64,000 bases of DNA. It comes from UBA11524 sp963590165 (GTDB lineage Bacteria > Bacillota > Clostridia > Christensenellales > Aristaeellaceae). The notes beneath the pieces are model-generated. The model was given only the letters and a program-made list of their open reading frames with translations. It had not been told where the DNA came from and did not search any database. The stretch lies in contig CAVANO010000011.1 of the NCBI GenBank assembly GCA_963590165.1, positions 65,174-129,173 of the forward strand, in the 5' to 3' direction. Made by a program: the position numbers and the translations under genes. This document shows positions 16,164 to 24,425 of this stretch, in pieces (positions within the stretch are counted from its first letter, which is position 1; every line of letters begins with the position of its first letter).

Positions 16164-17191
16164 GCGCTCTGCCTCCTTCTTGACTGCAGGAAAATGATGA
16201 GGAACGCGAATGCGCCGATGATCGCTGTGACGACGCCGATCGGCAGAACCGCCGGTGCAACGATTGTCCGCGCGAGCAAATCCGCCAGCAGCAGGAAAAT
16301 CGCACCGCCGTAAAGGCTTGCAGGCAGTGTCCGCCGATGGTTTGCGCCGACAATCATCCGTGCCATATGCGGCATGACCAGCCCGACAAACCCGATGCCG
16401 CCGCCGATTGATACGCACATGCCCGTCATCGCGCAGACGCAAATCATCACCGTCAGCTTGACACGGCGAACCGGTACGCCGACATGCAGCGCGTATTCCT
16501 CGCCCATGCTCATGGCGTTGAGCGCGTCAGCATGGAGCAGCAGGATGGTGCCGCATACGACCAGCGTGCACAGCAGCGCCAGCGCGTTTTCATAGCTTGC
16601 GGAGGATAGGCTGCCCATCGTCCAGAAGGTGATGGAGCGCAGTTTTTCGCCGGAGAACGTAATCAGCAGCGACAGCACGGCGGACACGAACATCGAGAAC
16701 ACAACGCCCAGCAAAATCAGCGTATTGGTGGACAAGGAGCGGTCGAGCGCGTAGGAAAGCGCCAGAATCGCCGCGAGCGACACGAATGCGGAGACCATCG
16801 CCATGCCTGCCGTGCCGCTGAAGGGCAGGAACGAAATCGAGATGCCGCTGAGGATGGCAATCGCCGCGCCGAGCGACGCACCGGAGCTCACGCCGAGCGT
16901 CGAGCCGTCCGCCAGCGGATTGCGCAGCAGCCCCTGCATTGCGCAGCCGCCCAGCGACAGCATCGCGCCCAGCAGCGCCACGCACAGCACGCGAGGCAGA
17001 CGCGTATACAGGATGATGGAAACGGTCGCGCTTGTCTCTTGCGGCAATCCCTGCAGGGCGCGAAGCAGCACATCGACTGTCTTGTCCAGCGGCACGGCGA
17101 CGCTGCCCACGCAGATGCACAGGAGAATCGTCAGCACGGTCAGCACCGCGAGCAGAAGATGAACATAGAGGGGAAGGGAAGTTTTTTTCAT
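16160..17191 (-). CDS. btuC: Vitamin B12 ABC transporter, permease (FecCD family)
   Basis: A 343-residue integral membrane protein with about ten hydrophobic segments, of the FecCD/BtuC class. Recognisable family phrases include LPRVLCVALLGAMLSLGGCA, NPLADGSTLGVSSGASLGA and IGFVGLVMPHMARMIVG, the last near the coupling region that meets the ATPase. The ATG at 17191 follows GGAGA and gives a normal N terminus; upstream codons in frame lack a ribosome binding site. It sits between btuF and btuD and overlaps btuD by four bases. The riboswitch upstream of btuF makes cobalamin or another corrinoid the likely cargo. Confidence 0.92.
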   Translation of the reverse strand: MKKTSLPLYVHLLLAVLTVLTILLCICVGSVAVPLDKTVDVLLRALQGLPQETSATVSIILYTRLPRVLCVALLGAMLSLGGCAMQGLLRNPLADGSTLGVSSGASLGAAIAILSGISISFLPFSGTAGMAMVSAFVSLAAILALSYALDRSLSTNTLILLGVVFSMFVSAVLSLLITFSGEKLRSITFWTMGSLSSASYENALALLCTLVVCGTILLLHADALNAMSMGEEYALHVGVPVRRVKLTVMICVCAMTGMCVSIGGGIGFVGLVMPHMARMIVGANHRRTLPASLYGGAIFLLLADLLARTIVAPAVLPIGVVTAIIGAFAFLIIFLQSRRRQSA

Positions 17192-17269
17192 GCGGTCTTC
17201 TCCGAAAACAGAAAGGGCTGTCCGCAACCGCAGCTGCGGTGGTACGGACAGCCGGAAAGATACGGCTGA

Positions 17270-18202
17270 TTAGGCGGCGGGAACTTCCTCTTCAGCAGGG
17301 GCATCCTCGCCGAGCGCCAGCTCCAGCAGGAACTGCGCTGCCTCGACAAGGCGCGGACCCGGACGCGTCATAGCGTTGTTGTCGCCCAGCACGACGAGGT
17401 TGTTCTGCACGGCGGAAATGTTCTCCCAGCCGGTGCGCGAGCAGATTTCTGTCACACTGTCCAGATCATTGACCGGGTAATTTGTCGTCGTGACAATCAG
17501 GTCGGGATTTGCCGCAATGACCTGTTCTTCGCTGACAGACACCCAGCCGTCCTGGTCATGGAAGATGTTCGTCAGACCGCAGATGGACGCGATTTCATCC
17601 ATGAACGTGTTCTGACCAGCCGTCCACAGACCGTAGACAAGCGGACTGATTTCAAAATAAACGGTTTTGCCGGTGATGCCGGCAGCAGCAGCCTGTTCCG
17701 CGACAGCGGCAAAGCCGGTCTTCATCTCATCGATGAGCGCGGCAGCCTCTGTTTCTTTGCCGACCAGCTGACCGAGCATCTCGATGGCGGTGTACACGCC
17801 TTCGATGTCCTGCGCATCGCTGACGATGACCTTCACGCCAGCCTGCTCCAGCGCTTCCACCTGCTCTGTGGTCTGGCTCATCTTGCTCATGACGACCGCC
17901 TGAGGCTCCAGCGCGAGAATCGCCTCGATGTTCGTTTCGGCACCGGAATCAACTGCCGGCACCTCGACGATGCTGTCCGGGTAATCCACGTACGCGCCGC
18001 GCCCGACGATGGTATCCTGCGCACCGATCGCGCAGAGAATCTCAACGTCAGCAGGCTGCAGCACGACAAGGCGCGTCGCCGGAGCATCCAGCGTGACCTC
18101 GCGGTCAGCCATGTCGGTCAGGGTGACGCCTTCCGCCAGCGCAGACGCGCCGAGGAGCATCGCCAGCACGAGCAGCAGGGAAAGGATCTTGTTCATTTTC
18201 AT
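17270..18202 (-). CDS. btuF: Vitamin B12 ABC transporter, substrate-binding protein
   Basis: A 310-residue class III periplasmic-binding-type protein. It has a signal peptide (residues 1-22, ending ASALAEG) without a clear lipobox, so it is exported but lipid anchoring is not evident. The N-lobe reads LTDMADREVTLDAPATRLVV and the long linking helix is around EAILALEPQAVVMSK, as in BtuF and FhuD-like proteins. The ATG at 18202 follows TTTAGGAGGG. It is the first gene of the operon directly downstream of the cobalamin riboswitch. The C terminus ends in a short acidic tail (APAEEEVPAA). Confidence 0.9.
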   Translation of the reverse strand: MKMNKILSLLLVLAMLLGASALAEGVTLTDMADREVTLDAPATRLVVLQPADVEILCAIGAQDTIVGRGAYVDYPDSIVEVPAVDSGAETNIEAILALEPQAVVMSKMSQTTEQVEALEQAGVKVIVSDAQDIEGVYTAIEMLGQLVGKETEAAALIDEMKTGFAAVAEQAAAAGITGKTVYFEISPLVYGLWTAGQNTFMDEIASICGLTNIFHDQDGWVSVSEEQVIAANPDLIVTTTNYPVNDLDSVTEICSRTGWENISAVQNNLVVLGDNNAMTRPGPRLVEAAQFLLELALGEDAPAEEEVPAA

Positions 18203-18249
18203 GGGGAACCCTCCTAAATTGGAAATCAAATGAAGCAGCGGAGGGAAAC

Positions 18250-18296
18250 AAAAAAAGCAGCGTCTCGACCGGTTGTTTCGGGAAAGACAGCTACTT
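18250..18296 (-). terminator. Candidate riboswitch-controlled terminator before btuF
   Basis: On the minus strand a GTCT/AGAC plus AGC/GCT hairpin (AAGTAGCTGTCT with AGACGCTGCT) is followed by TTTTTTT, placed between the aptamer and the btuF ribosome binding site. The stem is imperfect. Confidence 0.5.
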
Positions 18297-18364
18297 AAAA
18301 GCGCCTTACGACCTGCGTAATGCGCAAACTGTTTTCATCCCATCCCCAGGGGATGCGCTTTCCC

Positions 18365-18566
18365 GTTCACAGGCAGGTCTCCCGGCTTGGCTTCATTCGC
18401 AGGAGCGCCTTCCCGGCGGATTTTTCCGCCAGTGACCGCGCCGAAAATCGGCACATGCTCCTTTGTCCGCTTCACGGTTGCTGGGACAGCGCCGGACTTG
18501 CACCGGCTTCCCATGTCCGGCAGACGTTCCCGCGCCTGCCGCCGCGCATTGCTGCGCACCTATGTG
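18365..18566 (-). ncRNA. Cobalamin riboswitch
   Basis: On the minus strand the leader contains the conserved core AAGCCGGTGCAAGTCCGGCG, then CTGTCCCAGCAACCGTGAAG, and the B12 box AGCCAAGCCGGGAGACCTG near 18370-18388. An ATAGGTGC element opens the aptamer near 18560. These are the class I cobalamin (AdoCbl-type) motifs in the right order and spacing. It should reduce btuFCD expression when cobalamin is plentiful. Confidence 0.95.
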
Positions 18567-18587
18567 GGCTGTTCATTTGTCAGGAAT

Positions 18588-18616
18588 ATTATACATGCGG
18601 ATGCGGCGGTTGTCAA
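18588..18616 (-). promoter_or_regulatory. Consensus promoter of the btu operon
   Basis: TTGACA (18611-18616) and TATAAT (18588-18593) on the minus strand are exactly 17 bp apart, placing the transcript start just before the riboswitch. Confidence 0.85.
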
Positions 18617-18647
18617 TCGGCGGTTCCGCTCGCTGCACTTTTCCATT

Positions 18648-18840
18648 GGGAGCTTTCCGGTCGCCCCCAAACCTCTTCGGGCAGGCAATCTTCTTTTCCG
18701 TAATTTGTTTGTTTTGCAACTTTGGGGGCTTTCCGGTCGCCCCCAAGCCCCTTCGGGCAGGCAATGCTCTTTTACGTAATTGTTTGTTTTGCAATGTTCG
18801 GGGGCTTTCCGGTCGCCCCCAAACCCCTTCGGGTTCCATA
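18648..18840. repeat. 77-bp tandem repeat (three units)
   Basis: Three units start at about 18648, 18724 and 18800, each with GGGGGCTTTCCGGTCGCCCCC followed by CCCCTTCGGGCAGGCAAT and TTTGTTTGTTTTGCAA. A single GGGACGAAGTTCCC hairpin follows near 18868. They belong to the dispersed intergenic repeat family. Confidence 0.85.
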
Positions 18841-18894
18841 GTCGTGTTGCCGAAGGAAGCAAAGAAATGGGACGAAGTTCCCGCTCTTGACCCA

Positions 18895-18923
18895 TTTTCA
18901 AAAGCGGCGATTTCTGGTATAAT
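18895..18923 (+). promoter_or_regulatory. Promoter of addB with extended -10
   Basis: TTTTCA (18895-18900), 17 bp, TATAAT (18918-18923) with an extended -10 TGG directly before it. Confidence 0.65.
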
Positions 18924-18958
18924 GCAATCAGAAGAAATACGAAGGGCAGGAACAAACA

Positions 18959-21900
18959 ATGAGCGAGGTCGAAATCTGGGGCGCGAGAGCCGGTCAGAGC
19001 AAAAGCAGGCTTTTTCAGGCGATATTGCAGAGCCGTCAGCAGGGAAAACGCGTGCTGCTGATTGTCCCGGAGCAGTATACGCTTCAGGCGGAACGTGAGC
19101 TGATTGAAGAACTGTCCCTGCCAGGGCTTCTGGATCTGGATGTGCTGTCGCCGAGCCGGCTTGGACGGCGGATTTTCGAGGCAGCGGGTCATTCGCCGCG
19201 GCTGCCGCTGAGCGAAACGGGACGCAGAATGGCACTTGCGCAGGCACTGTCAACCGAGCAGGAGGCACTGCATTATTACCGCCGTGTGGCGCTGTCGCCG
19301 GGGCTGCCGGAGAAGCTGTCCGTGCTGCTGGCGGATTTCCAGCGCGCAAACATCACGCCGGAGGCTTTGTCTGACGAGGCGGAGAAACTGCACGGCGGTG
19401 CGCTGCAGACGAAAATGCGGGATCTTGTCACGCTGTGGCAGACCTATCGGGCCCTGACGGCGGATCGCTTTCAGGATGCGACGGATCAACAGACGGAGAT
19501 GGTCGATCGTCTGCAGGCAAGCGGGCTGATGCAGGATGCCGCAGTGTTCGTCTGGCAGTTTGATATGCTGCCGATGACGCTCTGTCAGCTGCTGTGCGAA
19601 GGTGCGAGAGTGTGCGCACGCATGGTGGTCGTCATGACGATGGATAAAAAGGAAGCGAAGGACAGGCATATTTTCGTTTCCCAGTGGCGCAGCGTGCAGG
19701 ACTTGGAGATGTGTCTGATGCATAACGGCATCAGGTATCAGGAGCAGCAGCTGGAAAATGAGCCGCGTGATGTGGATCCCGCGCTTGCACATCTGGAAAA
19801 GTATCTGTTTGCCAGTGGGGCGCCGGTCTACCCGTACAAGACGGATGCCATTGCCGTTCATGCTGCGGCAAACCCGTACGCGGAGGCCGTGTATGCCGCG
19901 CAGACGCTCAAACGCTGGCACGACAGCGGCATCGCGTGGCAGCATATGGCGGTGACGGTGGCTGACCTGCAGCGCATGTCCGGTATCCTGTCCGTTACGC
20001 TGCAGCGCGCTGGCATCCCGTATTATCTGGCGCGGAAGGACAGCCCTGTCCGCCATGGGCTTTGCAGGATGCTGCTGGGTGCGCTGCGGTGCATATCCGG
20101 CGGATTTCAGGCGGCGGATGTCCTGCAGACCGCCAAGAGCGGCTTCTCTCCCCTGACGCTGTCCGAGGCGGATTCGCTGGAGAATTACGCCGTTGAATAC
20201 GGCATCGACCGAAAGCGCTGGCTGCAGCCGTTCACAAGGGGTGAACAGGCAGAAGAGATGGAGCAACTCCGCGTGAAGCTGATTACGCCGATTGAGTCGC
20301 TTCGTGCGCAGCTGCGCAGTGCAAAAACCGCCGGCGAATCTGTGACCGCCGTATTCCGCTATCTGGAGGAGGTTCATGCGTATGACCGGCTGATGGCGCG
20401 CGAGGAGGAGCTGCTTGCGCACCATATGCCGGCAGAGGCGACCCAAAACCGGCAGGTGTGGACGCTGCTGATGGCGCTGCTTGATCAGCTGTATACGCTG
20501 CTTGGCACGCAGAAGGCGAATCAGCGCGATCTGGCGCGGTTCATCGAATCCGGTCTGACGGGCGTGGCAATTTCGTCTCTGCCGCCGGAACCGGATACCG
20601 TGATGATTGGTGAGCCGGGACACCTGATGACCGGACGCATCGATGCGATGCTTGTTATGGGCATGCAGGACGGCGTGCTGGGCAGTACGATGGATTCCCT
20701 GCTGACCGAGGCGGAGCGGTGCACCCTCTGCGAGAGCATGCGGCGCAATATCGGCATGACGCAGCTGGAAACATCAGCCCTGCGCCAATCGGACTTCTAT
20801 CGGACGTTCGCCGTGCCGCGCCGATTCCTGACGCTGACATACGCGCAGGGCGGTCAGGACGGCAGTGCACTTCGTCCGGCGCGGCTGGTGAATGACCTTC
20901 GGGATCTGTACCCTGAGATTCAGGAAACCGGCGGCGTACTGGCGGATGCAGCCGTGCCGCTGTCACCTGCGATGGCGCTCGATGCCCTGCCGCAGCAGCT
21001 TCGCCGTGCCATCGACATGAATCAGCCGCTGGAAGCGCCGTGGGATGATGTCCTTCGCTGGCTGTACCGTGACCCCGAATGGCACGACCGCTGTCAGGCA
21101 ATTCTGGACGCGCTCGGGCGTCAGAATCTGACCGCGTATCTGTCGCAGGAGCAGACGCGCAGGCTGTTCACGCAGGACAAGGTGTCCATCAGCCGTCTGG
21201 AGGGCTTCGCGCAATGCCCGTACCGCCATTTCGTGGATTACGGGCTGAAGCCGGTCATCCGTAAGCCGTACGCCTTTGACCCGGCGGACGTGGGCGACTT
21301 CTACCATGCTGCCATGGAGGGCTATGCCGCTGCAGCACTGCAGGATGTATCCTTCCCGAATTTCTCGGATGACAAAATCCGCGCCGTCATGGACAGCGTC
21401 CTTTCGCCGCTGACCGAGGCATGGGCGGATGGTCCGCTGGGGGACACGCCGAGCCTGCGTCTGCAGGGCGAAAAGTACCGCCGGACGGTGCAGCGTGCCG
21501 CATGGATGTTCACGCACCACGCGCAGCACAGCCGCTTCCATGTCATCGGCGAGGAGGTCGTGTTCGGCGAGGAAAACGGACTGCCGCCGGTTGTGCTGAC
21601 GCTCAGCGACGGCAGACGGGTCGCCCTGCGCGGCAAAATCGACCGCATCGACCGCTGGGAAGGCGACAGCGGCGTGTATCTGCTCGTGTCGGACTACAAG
21701 AGCAGCCGCCGCGAAATCGACCCGACACGCCTATGGTACGGCTTGCAGCTGCAGCTGATGCTCTATCTGCAGGCGGCCTGCGACGGGCTGAATGGTCAGC
21801 CTGCCGGCGCGTTCTACTTCACGATTCAGGATCCTGTCGTTGATACGGCGGACGTGCAGGAGGCCGCGGAAAAGGCAATCGCTCAGAAGCTCAAGCTCAA

Positions 21901-22261
21901 GGGCGTTGTGCTCGCGGACGTTGATGTCGTTGATGCGCTCGACAGCGAGGCAGGCTACAGCTTCTCGAAGGTGTTCACCAAGAGCAATGAAATCGCCTCT
22001 GCCGCCGATGCCTACACGCCCGAACAGATGCAGACGCTGCTCAAACACGCCCGTCAGATGGCCGCAGAGCTGACCGACCGCATCCGTTCGGGTGAAATCA
22101 GCGCCGCACCTGCCGCCATCGGGGAGTGGAATGCCTGCCAGTGGTGCGACTACGCCGCGGTGTGCAAGCTCGACCCGACGCTGCCCGGCGAAAGCAAGCG
22201 GGAGCTGCCTGTGATGGATCGTCAGGAGCTGCTGGAAAAGATGAAGGAGCAACACGCATAA
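18959..22261 (+). CDS. addB: ATP-dependent nuclease subunit B (AddB)
   Basis: AddB works with AddA to resect double-strand DNA ends and recognise Chi during recombinational repair. The 1100-residue protein has the N-terminal inactivated-helicase region (LLIVPEQYTLQAERELIEE), a C-terminal RecB-family nuclease domain (DRWEG, VSDYKSSRREID) and the iron-sulfur cysteines C753, C1060, C1063 and C1069. The P-loop position reads ARAGQSKS instead of the usual GRAGSGKS, so the nucleotide-binding glycine before lysine is missing. Unusually, addA does not follow; murA comes next. The start has GGGCAGGA upstream. Confidence 0.9.
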   Translation: MSEVEIWGARAGQSKSRLFQAILQSRQQGKRVLLIVPEQYTLQAERELIEELSLPGLLDLDVLSPSRLGRRIFEAAGHSPRLPLSETGRRMALAQALSTEQEALHYYRRVALSPGLPEKLSVLLADFQRANITPEALSDEAEKLHGGALQTKMRDLVTLWQTYRALTADRFQDATDQQTEMVDRLQASGLMQDAAVFVWQFDMLPMTLCQLLCEGARVCARMVVVMTMDKKEAKDRHIFVSQWRSVQDLEMCLMHNGIRYQEQQLENEPRDVDPALAHLEKYLFASGAPVYPYKTDAIAVHAAANPYAEAVYAAQTLKRWHDSGIAWQHMAVTVADLQRMSGILSVTLQRAGIPYYLARKDSPVRHGLCRMLLGALRCISGGFQAADVLQTAKSGFSPLTLSEADSLENYAVEYGIDRKRWLQPFTRGEQAEEMEQLRVKLITPIESLRAQLRSAKTAGESVTAVFRYLEEVHAYDRLMAREEELLAHHMPAEATQNRQVWTLLMALLDQLYTLLGTQKANQRDLARFIESGLTGVAISSLPPEPDTVMIGEPGHLMTGRIDAMLVMGMQDGVLGSTMDSLLTEAERCTLCESMRRNIGMTQLETSALRQSDFYRTFAVPRRFLTLTYAQGGQDGSALRPARLVNDLRDLYPEIQETGGVLADAAVPLSPAMALDALPQQLRRAIDMNQPLEAPWDDVLRWLYRDPEWHDRCQAILDALGRQNLTAYLSQEQTRRLFTQDKVSISRLEGFAQCPYRHFVDYGLKPVIRKPYAFDPADVGDFYHAAMEGYAAAALQDVSFPNFSDDKIRAVMDSVLSPLTEAWADGPLGDTPSLRLQGEKYRRTVQRAAWMFTHHAQHSRFHVIGEEVVFGEENGLPPVVLTLSDGRRVALRGKIDRIDRWEGDSGVYLLVSDYKSSRREIDPTRLWYGLQLQLMLYLQAACDGLNGQPAGAFYFTIQDPVVDTADVQEAAEKAIAQKLKLKGVVLADVDVVDALDSEAGYSFSKVFTKSNEIASAADAYTPEQMQTLLKHARQMAAELTDRIRSGEISAAPAAIGEWNACQWCDYAAVCKLDPTLPGESKRELPVMDRQELLEKMKEQHA

Positions 22262-22352
22262 AAAGGGTCAGGGGACGAAGAAAAGGGGACGAAAGAAAAG
22301 GGGACGAAAAAGAAAAGGGGACGAAAAAGAAAAGGGGACGAAGTCCCCCCCT
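22261..22352 (+). repeat. AAAAGGGGACGAA tandem repeats after addB
   Basis: Five copies of GGGGACGAA separated by A-rich spacers begin right at the addB stop and end in GGGGACGAAGTCCCCCC, a hairpin. The next 60 bases to the murA promoter hold no gene. Confidence 0.8.
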
Positions 22353-22414
22353 CGCCGACTTTGCACGATGAGGTGCGTCATCTCCATGCAGGTTTCGCGC
22401 GTTGCTTCAAACAG

Positions 22415-22443
22415 TTGCGCATTTTCCGTCTTCGTGATATAAT
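22415..22443 (+). promoter_or_regulatory. Promoter of the murA operon
   Basis: TTGCGC (22415-22420), 17 bp, then a consensus TATAAT (22438-22443). The leader to the murA start is about 115 bases. Confidence 0.7.
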
Positions 22444-22566
22444 AAAATGTCCAAAGTGCCTATTGTTTCATATCAATGGGACGCATGCTTCGATTTTATT
22501 CCGCCTTGTGCGGTGATGATGATAGTATTCCTAAAACGGGAGGTGAGCCGGCAAACGCCGGAAACC

Positions 22567-23844
22567 ATGGCCATGAAGGAACGTATGCTGATTACTGGCG
22601 GTCATTCCTTGGAAGGTACGGTTCATATCAGCGGCGGCAAAAACACGGCGGTTGCGGTCATTCCGGCGACGCTGCTGTGCGATGAGCCCTGCACGATTGA
22701 AAATTTGCCGGACATCTCGGACGTTCATGCGCTGGTGGACATTCTTCGCTCGCTCGGCGTGAAGGTCGAATATGAGCCGAACCGCTTCCTGACGGTCGAT
22801 CCGCGCACGGCGGAAGGTTATCAGGTGTCCTACCGCGATTCTCAGCGGCTGCGTGCCAGCTATTACCTCATCGGTGCGCTGCTCGGACGGTGCGGCAAGG
22901 CGGAGGTCTTTCAGCCCGGCGGCTGTGAAATCGGCTCCCGCCCGATTGACCAGCACATCAAGGGCTTTGAACTGCTCGGCGCGAACGTTTCCCTCAAGGG
23001 CGGACGCATCAAGGCGACAGCGGACAGCCTGACCGGCACGGATGTGTTCTTCGACTGCGTATCTGTCGGTGCGACCATCAACGTCATGCTCGCCGCGGCG
23101 AAGGCGCACGGTACGACCATTATCTATAATCCGGCGAAGGAACCGCACATTGTTGACCTCGCGAACTTCCTGAATTCCATGGGTGCGCGCATCAGGGGCG
23201 CCGGCACGGATGTCATCCGCATTTTCGGGCGCGGCTACCTGCACGGCACGACCTATGCCGTCATCCCCGACCAGATTGAAACCGGTACGCTGATGATTGC
23301 CGCCGCTGCCACACGCGGCGATGTGCTGCTGACCGGCTGCATTCCCACGCATATGGAGGCGCTGACGGCGAAGCTGCTGGAGATGGGCGCGCGCGTAACG
23401 GAGTCGGATGACACGCTGCGTGTGCGCGGTTCGCTGTCCGGCTATCGCGGCGTCAACATCAAGACGCAGGTGTATCCCGGCTTCCCGACTGACCTGCAGC
23501 AGCCCATGAGTACGCTGCTGACGACCGCGATGGGACAGTCCATCATCCGAGAAACGATCTTCGAGTCAAGGCTGAAGCACCTGCACGAAATTGAGCACAT
23601 GGGCGCTCAGGTGCAGATTCTCGACAACAAGATGGCGGTTATTCAGGGCGTGCCGGAGCTATACGGTGCGCCGGTGACCGCGACAGACCTGCGTGCCGGT
23701 GCGGCACTTGTTATTGCCGGTCTGATGGCACGCGGTACAACCGAAATCTACGAGCCGGAGTACATTGACCGCGGCTATGAGCATCTGGAGGACAAGCTGC
23801 GTTCCCTCGGTGCGGAGATTTCGCGCGAGAAGTTCGAGGCATAA
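22567..23844 (+). CDS. murA: UDP-N-acetylglucosamine 1-carboxyvinyltransferase
   Basis: MurA transfers enolpyruvate from PEP to UDP-GlcNAc, the first committed step of peptidoglycan synthesis. The 425-residue protein has the N-terminal SGGKNTAVAVIPATLL motif and the catalytic cysteine in PGGCEIGSRPIDQH, so fosfomycin sensitivity would be expected. The start is uncertain: an AGGTGA ribosome binding site at 22541 is 20 bases from the ATG at 22567, but CCGGC-AAAC-GCCGG between them can fold and shorten the distance. Further ATGs lie at 22573 and 22585. It heads a likely operon with a J-domain protein, an amidase and an MBL-fold protein. Confidence 0.95.
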   Translation: MAMKERMLITGGHSLEGTVHISGGKNTAVAVIPATLLCDEPCTIENLPDISDVHALVDILRSLGVKVEYEPNRFLTVDPRTAEGYQVSYRDSQRLRASYYLIGALLGRCGKAEVFQPGGCEIGSRPIDQHIKGFELLGANVSLKGGRIKATADSLTGTDVFFDCVSVGATINVMLAAAKAHGTTIIYNPAKEPHIVDLANFLNSMGARIRGAGTDVIRIFGRGYLHGTTYAVIPDQIETGTLMIAAAATRGDVLLTGCIPTHMEALTAKLLEMGARVTESDDTLRVRGSLSGYRGVNIKTQVYPGFPTDLQQPMSTLLTTAMGQSIIRETIFESRLKHLHEIEHMGAQVQILDNKMAVIQGVPELYGAPVTATDLRAGAALVIAGLMARGTTEIYEPEYIDRGYEHLEDKLRSLGAEISREKFEA

Positions 23845-23877
23845 GCACCTATGTCTTGTCAGGGGAGGTGTTGGGGG

Positions 23878-24423
23878 ATGCAAAATCCATTCGGCGTTTT
23901 AGGACTTGATGCGTCCGCCGGCGCCGAGCAGGTTCGTGCGGCATACCGAACGCTGGTCAAGCGCTGCCATCCGGACATGTTTCAGGATGAAAACGAGCGC
24001 AAAGCTGCGCAGGAAAAGATGATTACGCTCAACCTCGCCTACGAGGAAGCGATGAAGCTTGCCGTCAGCAGGACAACCGCGGCGGCAGCGACCTTCAAGA
24101 AGGAGCTTGAGCCGCAGGATGCTGTATCGCTGGCGGCCAAGATGCTCAGACAGGATAACCCCGAGGCGGCGCTGCGTCACCTCCTGCGTGCATCGAGCCG
24201 CGACAGCAGCTGGTACGCCATGCAGGGCAAGGTGCTGATGGCGCTGGAGCAGTACGAATCGGCGCATCAGTCGTACCGGGAGGCCATCCACCGCGAGCCG
24301 AACAACAACCTGTACCGTCAGGGTGCGCTGGATGCGGCGGTCGCGCTGAAAAAGTCGCGCACGCTTATCGGCAGGCTCCGGCGCATGTCGCACCGCTGGA
24401 AACGCACCCACGGAGGAAAATGA
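23878..24423 (+). CDS. J-domain protein with TPR-like C-terminal region
   Basis: The 181-residue protein opens with a J domain (NPFGVLGLDASAGAEQVRAA, then the HPD motif in RCHPDMF), which stimulates the ATPase of DnaK. The rest, from about residue 80, reads as paired helices of TPR type (RHLLRASSRDSSWYAMQGKV, YESAHQSYREAIHREPNNN). It has no Gly/Phe or zinc domains, so it is not DnaJ itself but a specialised type III co-chaperone. The ATG at 23878 follows GGGGAGGTG. The stop overlaps or nearly overlaps the amidase start. The client is unknown. Confidence 0.85.
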   Translation: MQNPFGVLGLDASAGAEQVRAAYRTLVKRCHPDMFQDENERKAAQEKMITLNLAYEEAMKLAVSRTTAAAATFKKELEPQDAVSLAAKMLRQDNPEAALRHLLRASSRDSSWYAMQGKVLMALEQYESAHQSYREAIHREPNNNLYRQGALDAAVALKKSRTLIGRLRRMSHRWKRTHGGK

Positions 24424-24425
24424 AG

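Noticed and set aside
16164..16442. N-terminal extension of btuD
   Set aside because: It is an out-of-frame shadow of the btuC 3' end; btuD starts at the ATGA overlap with its own ribosome binding site.
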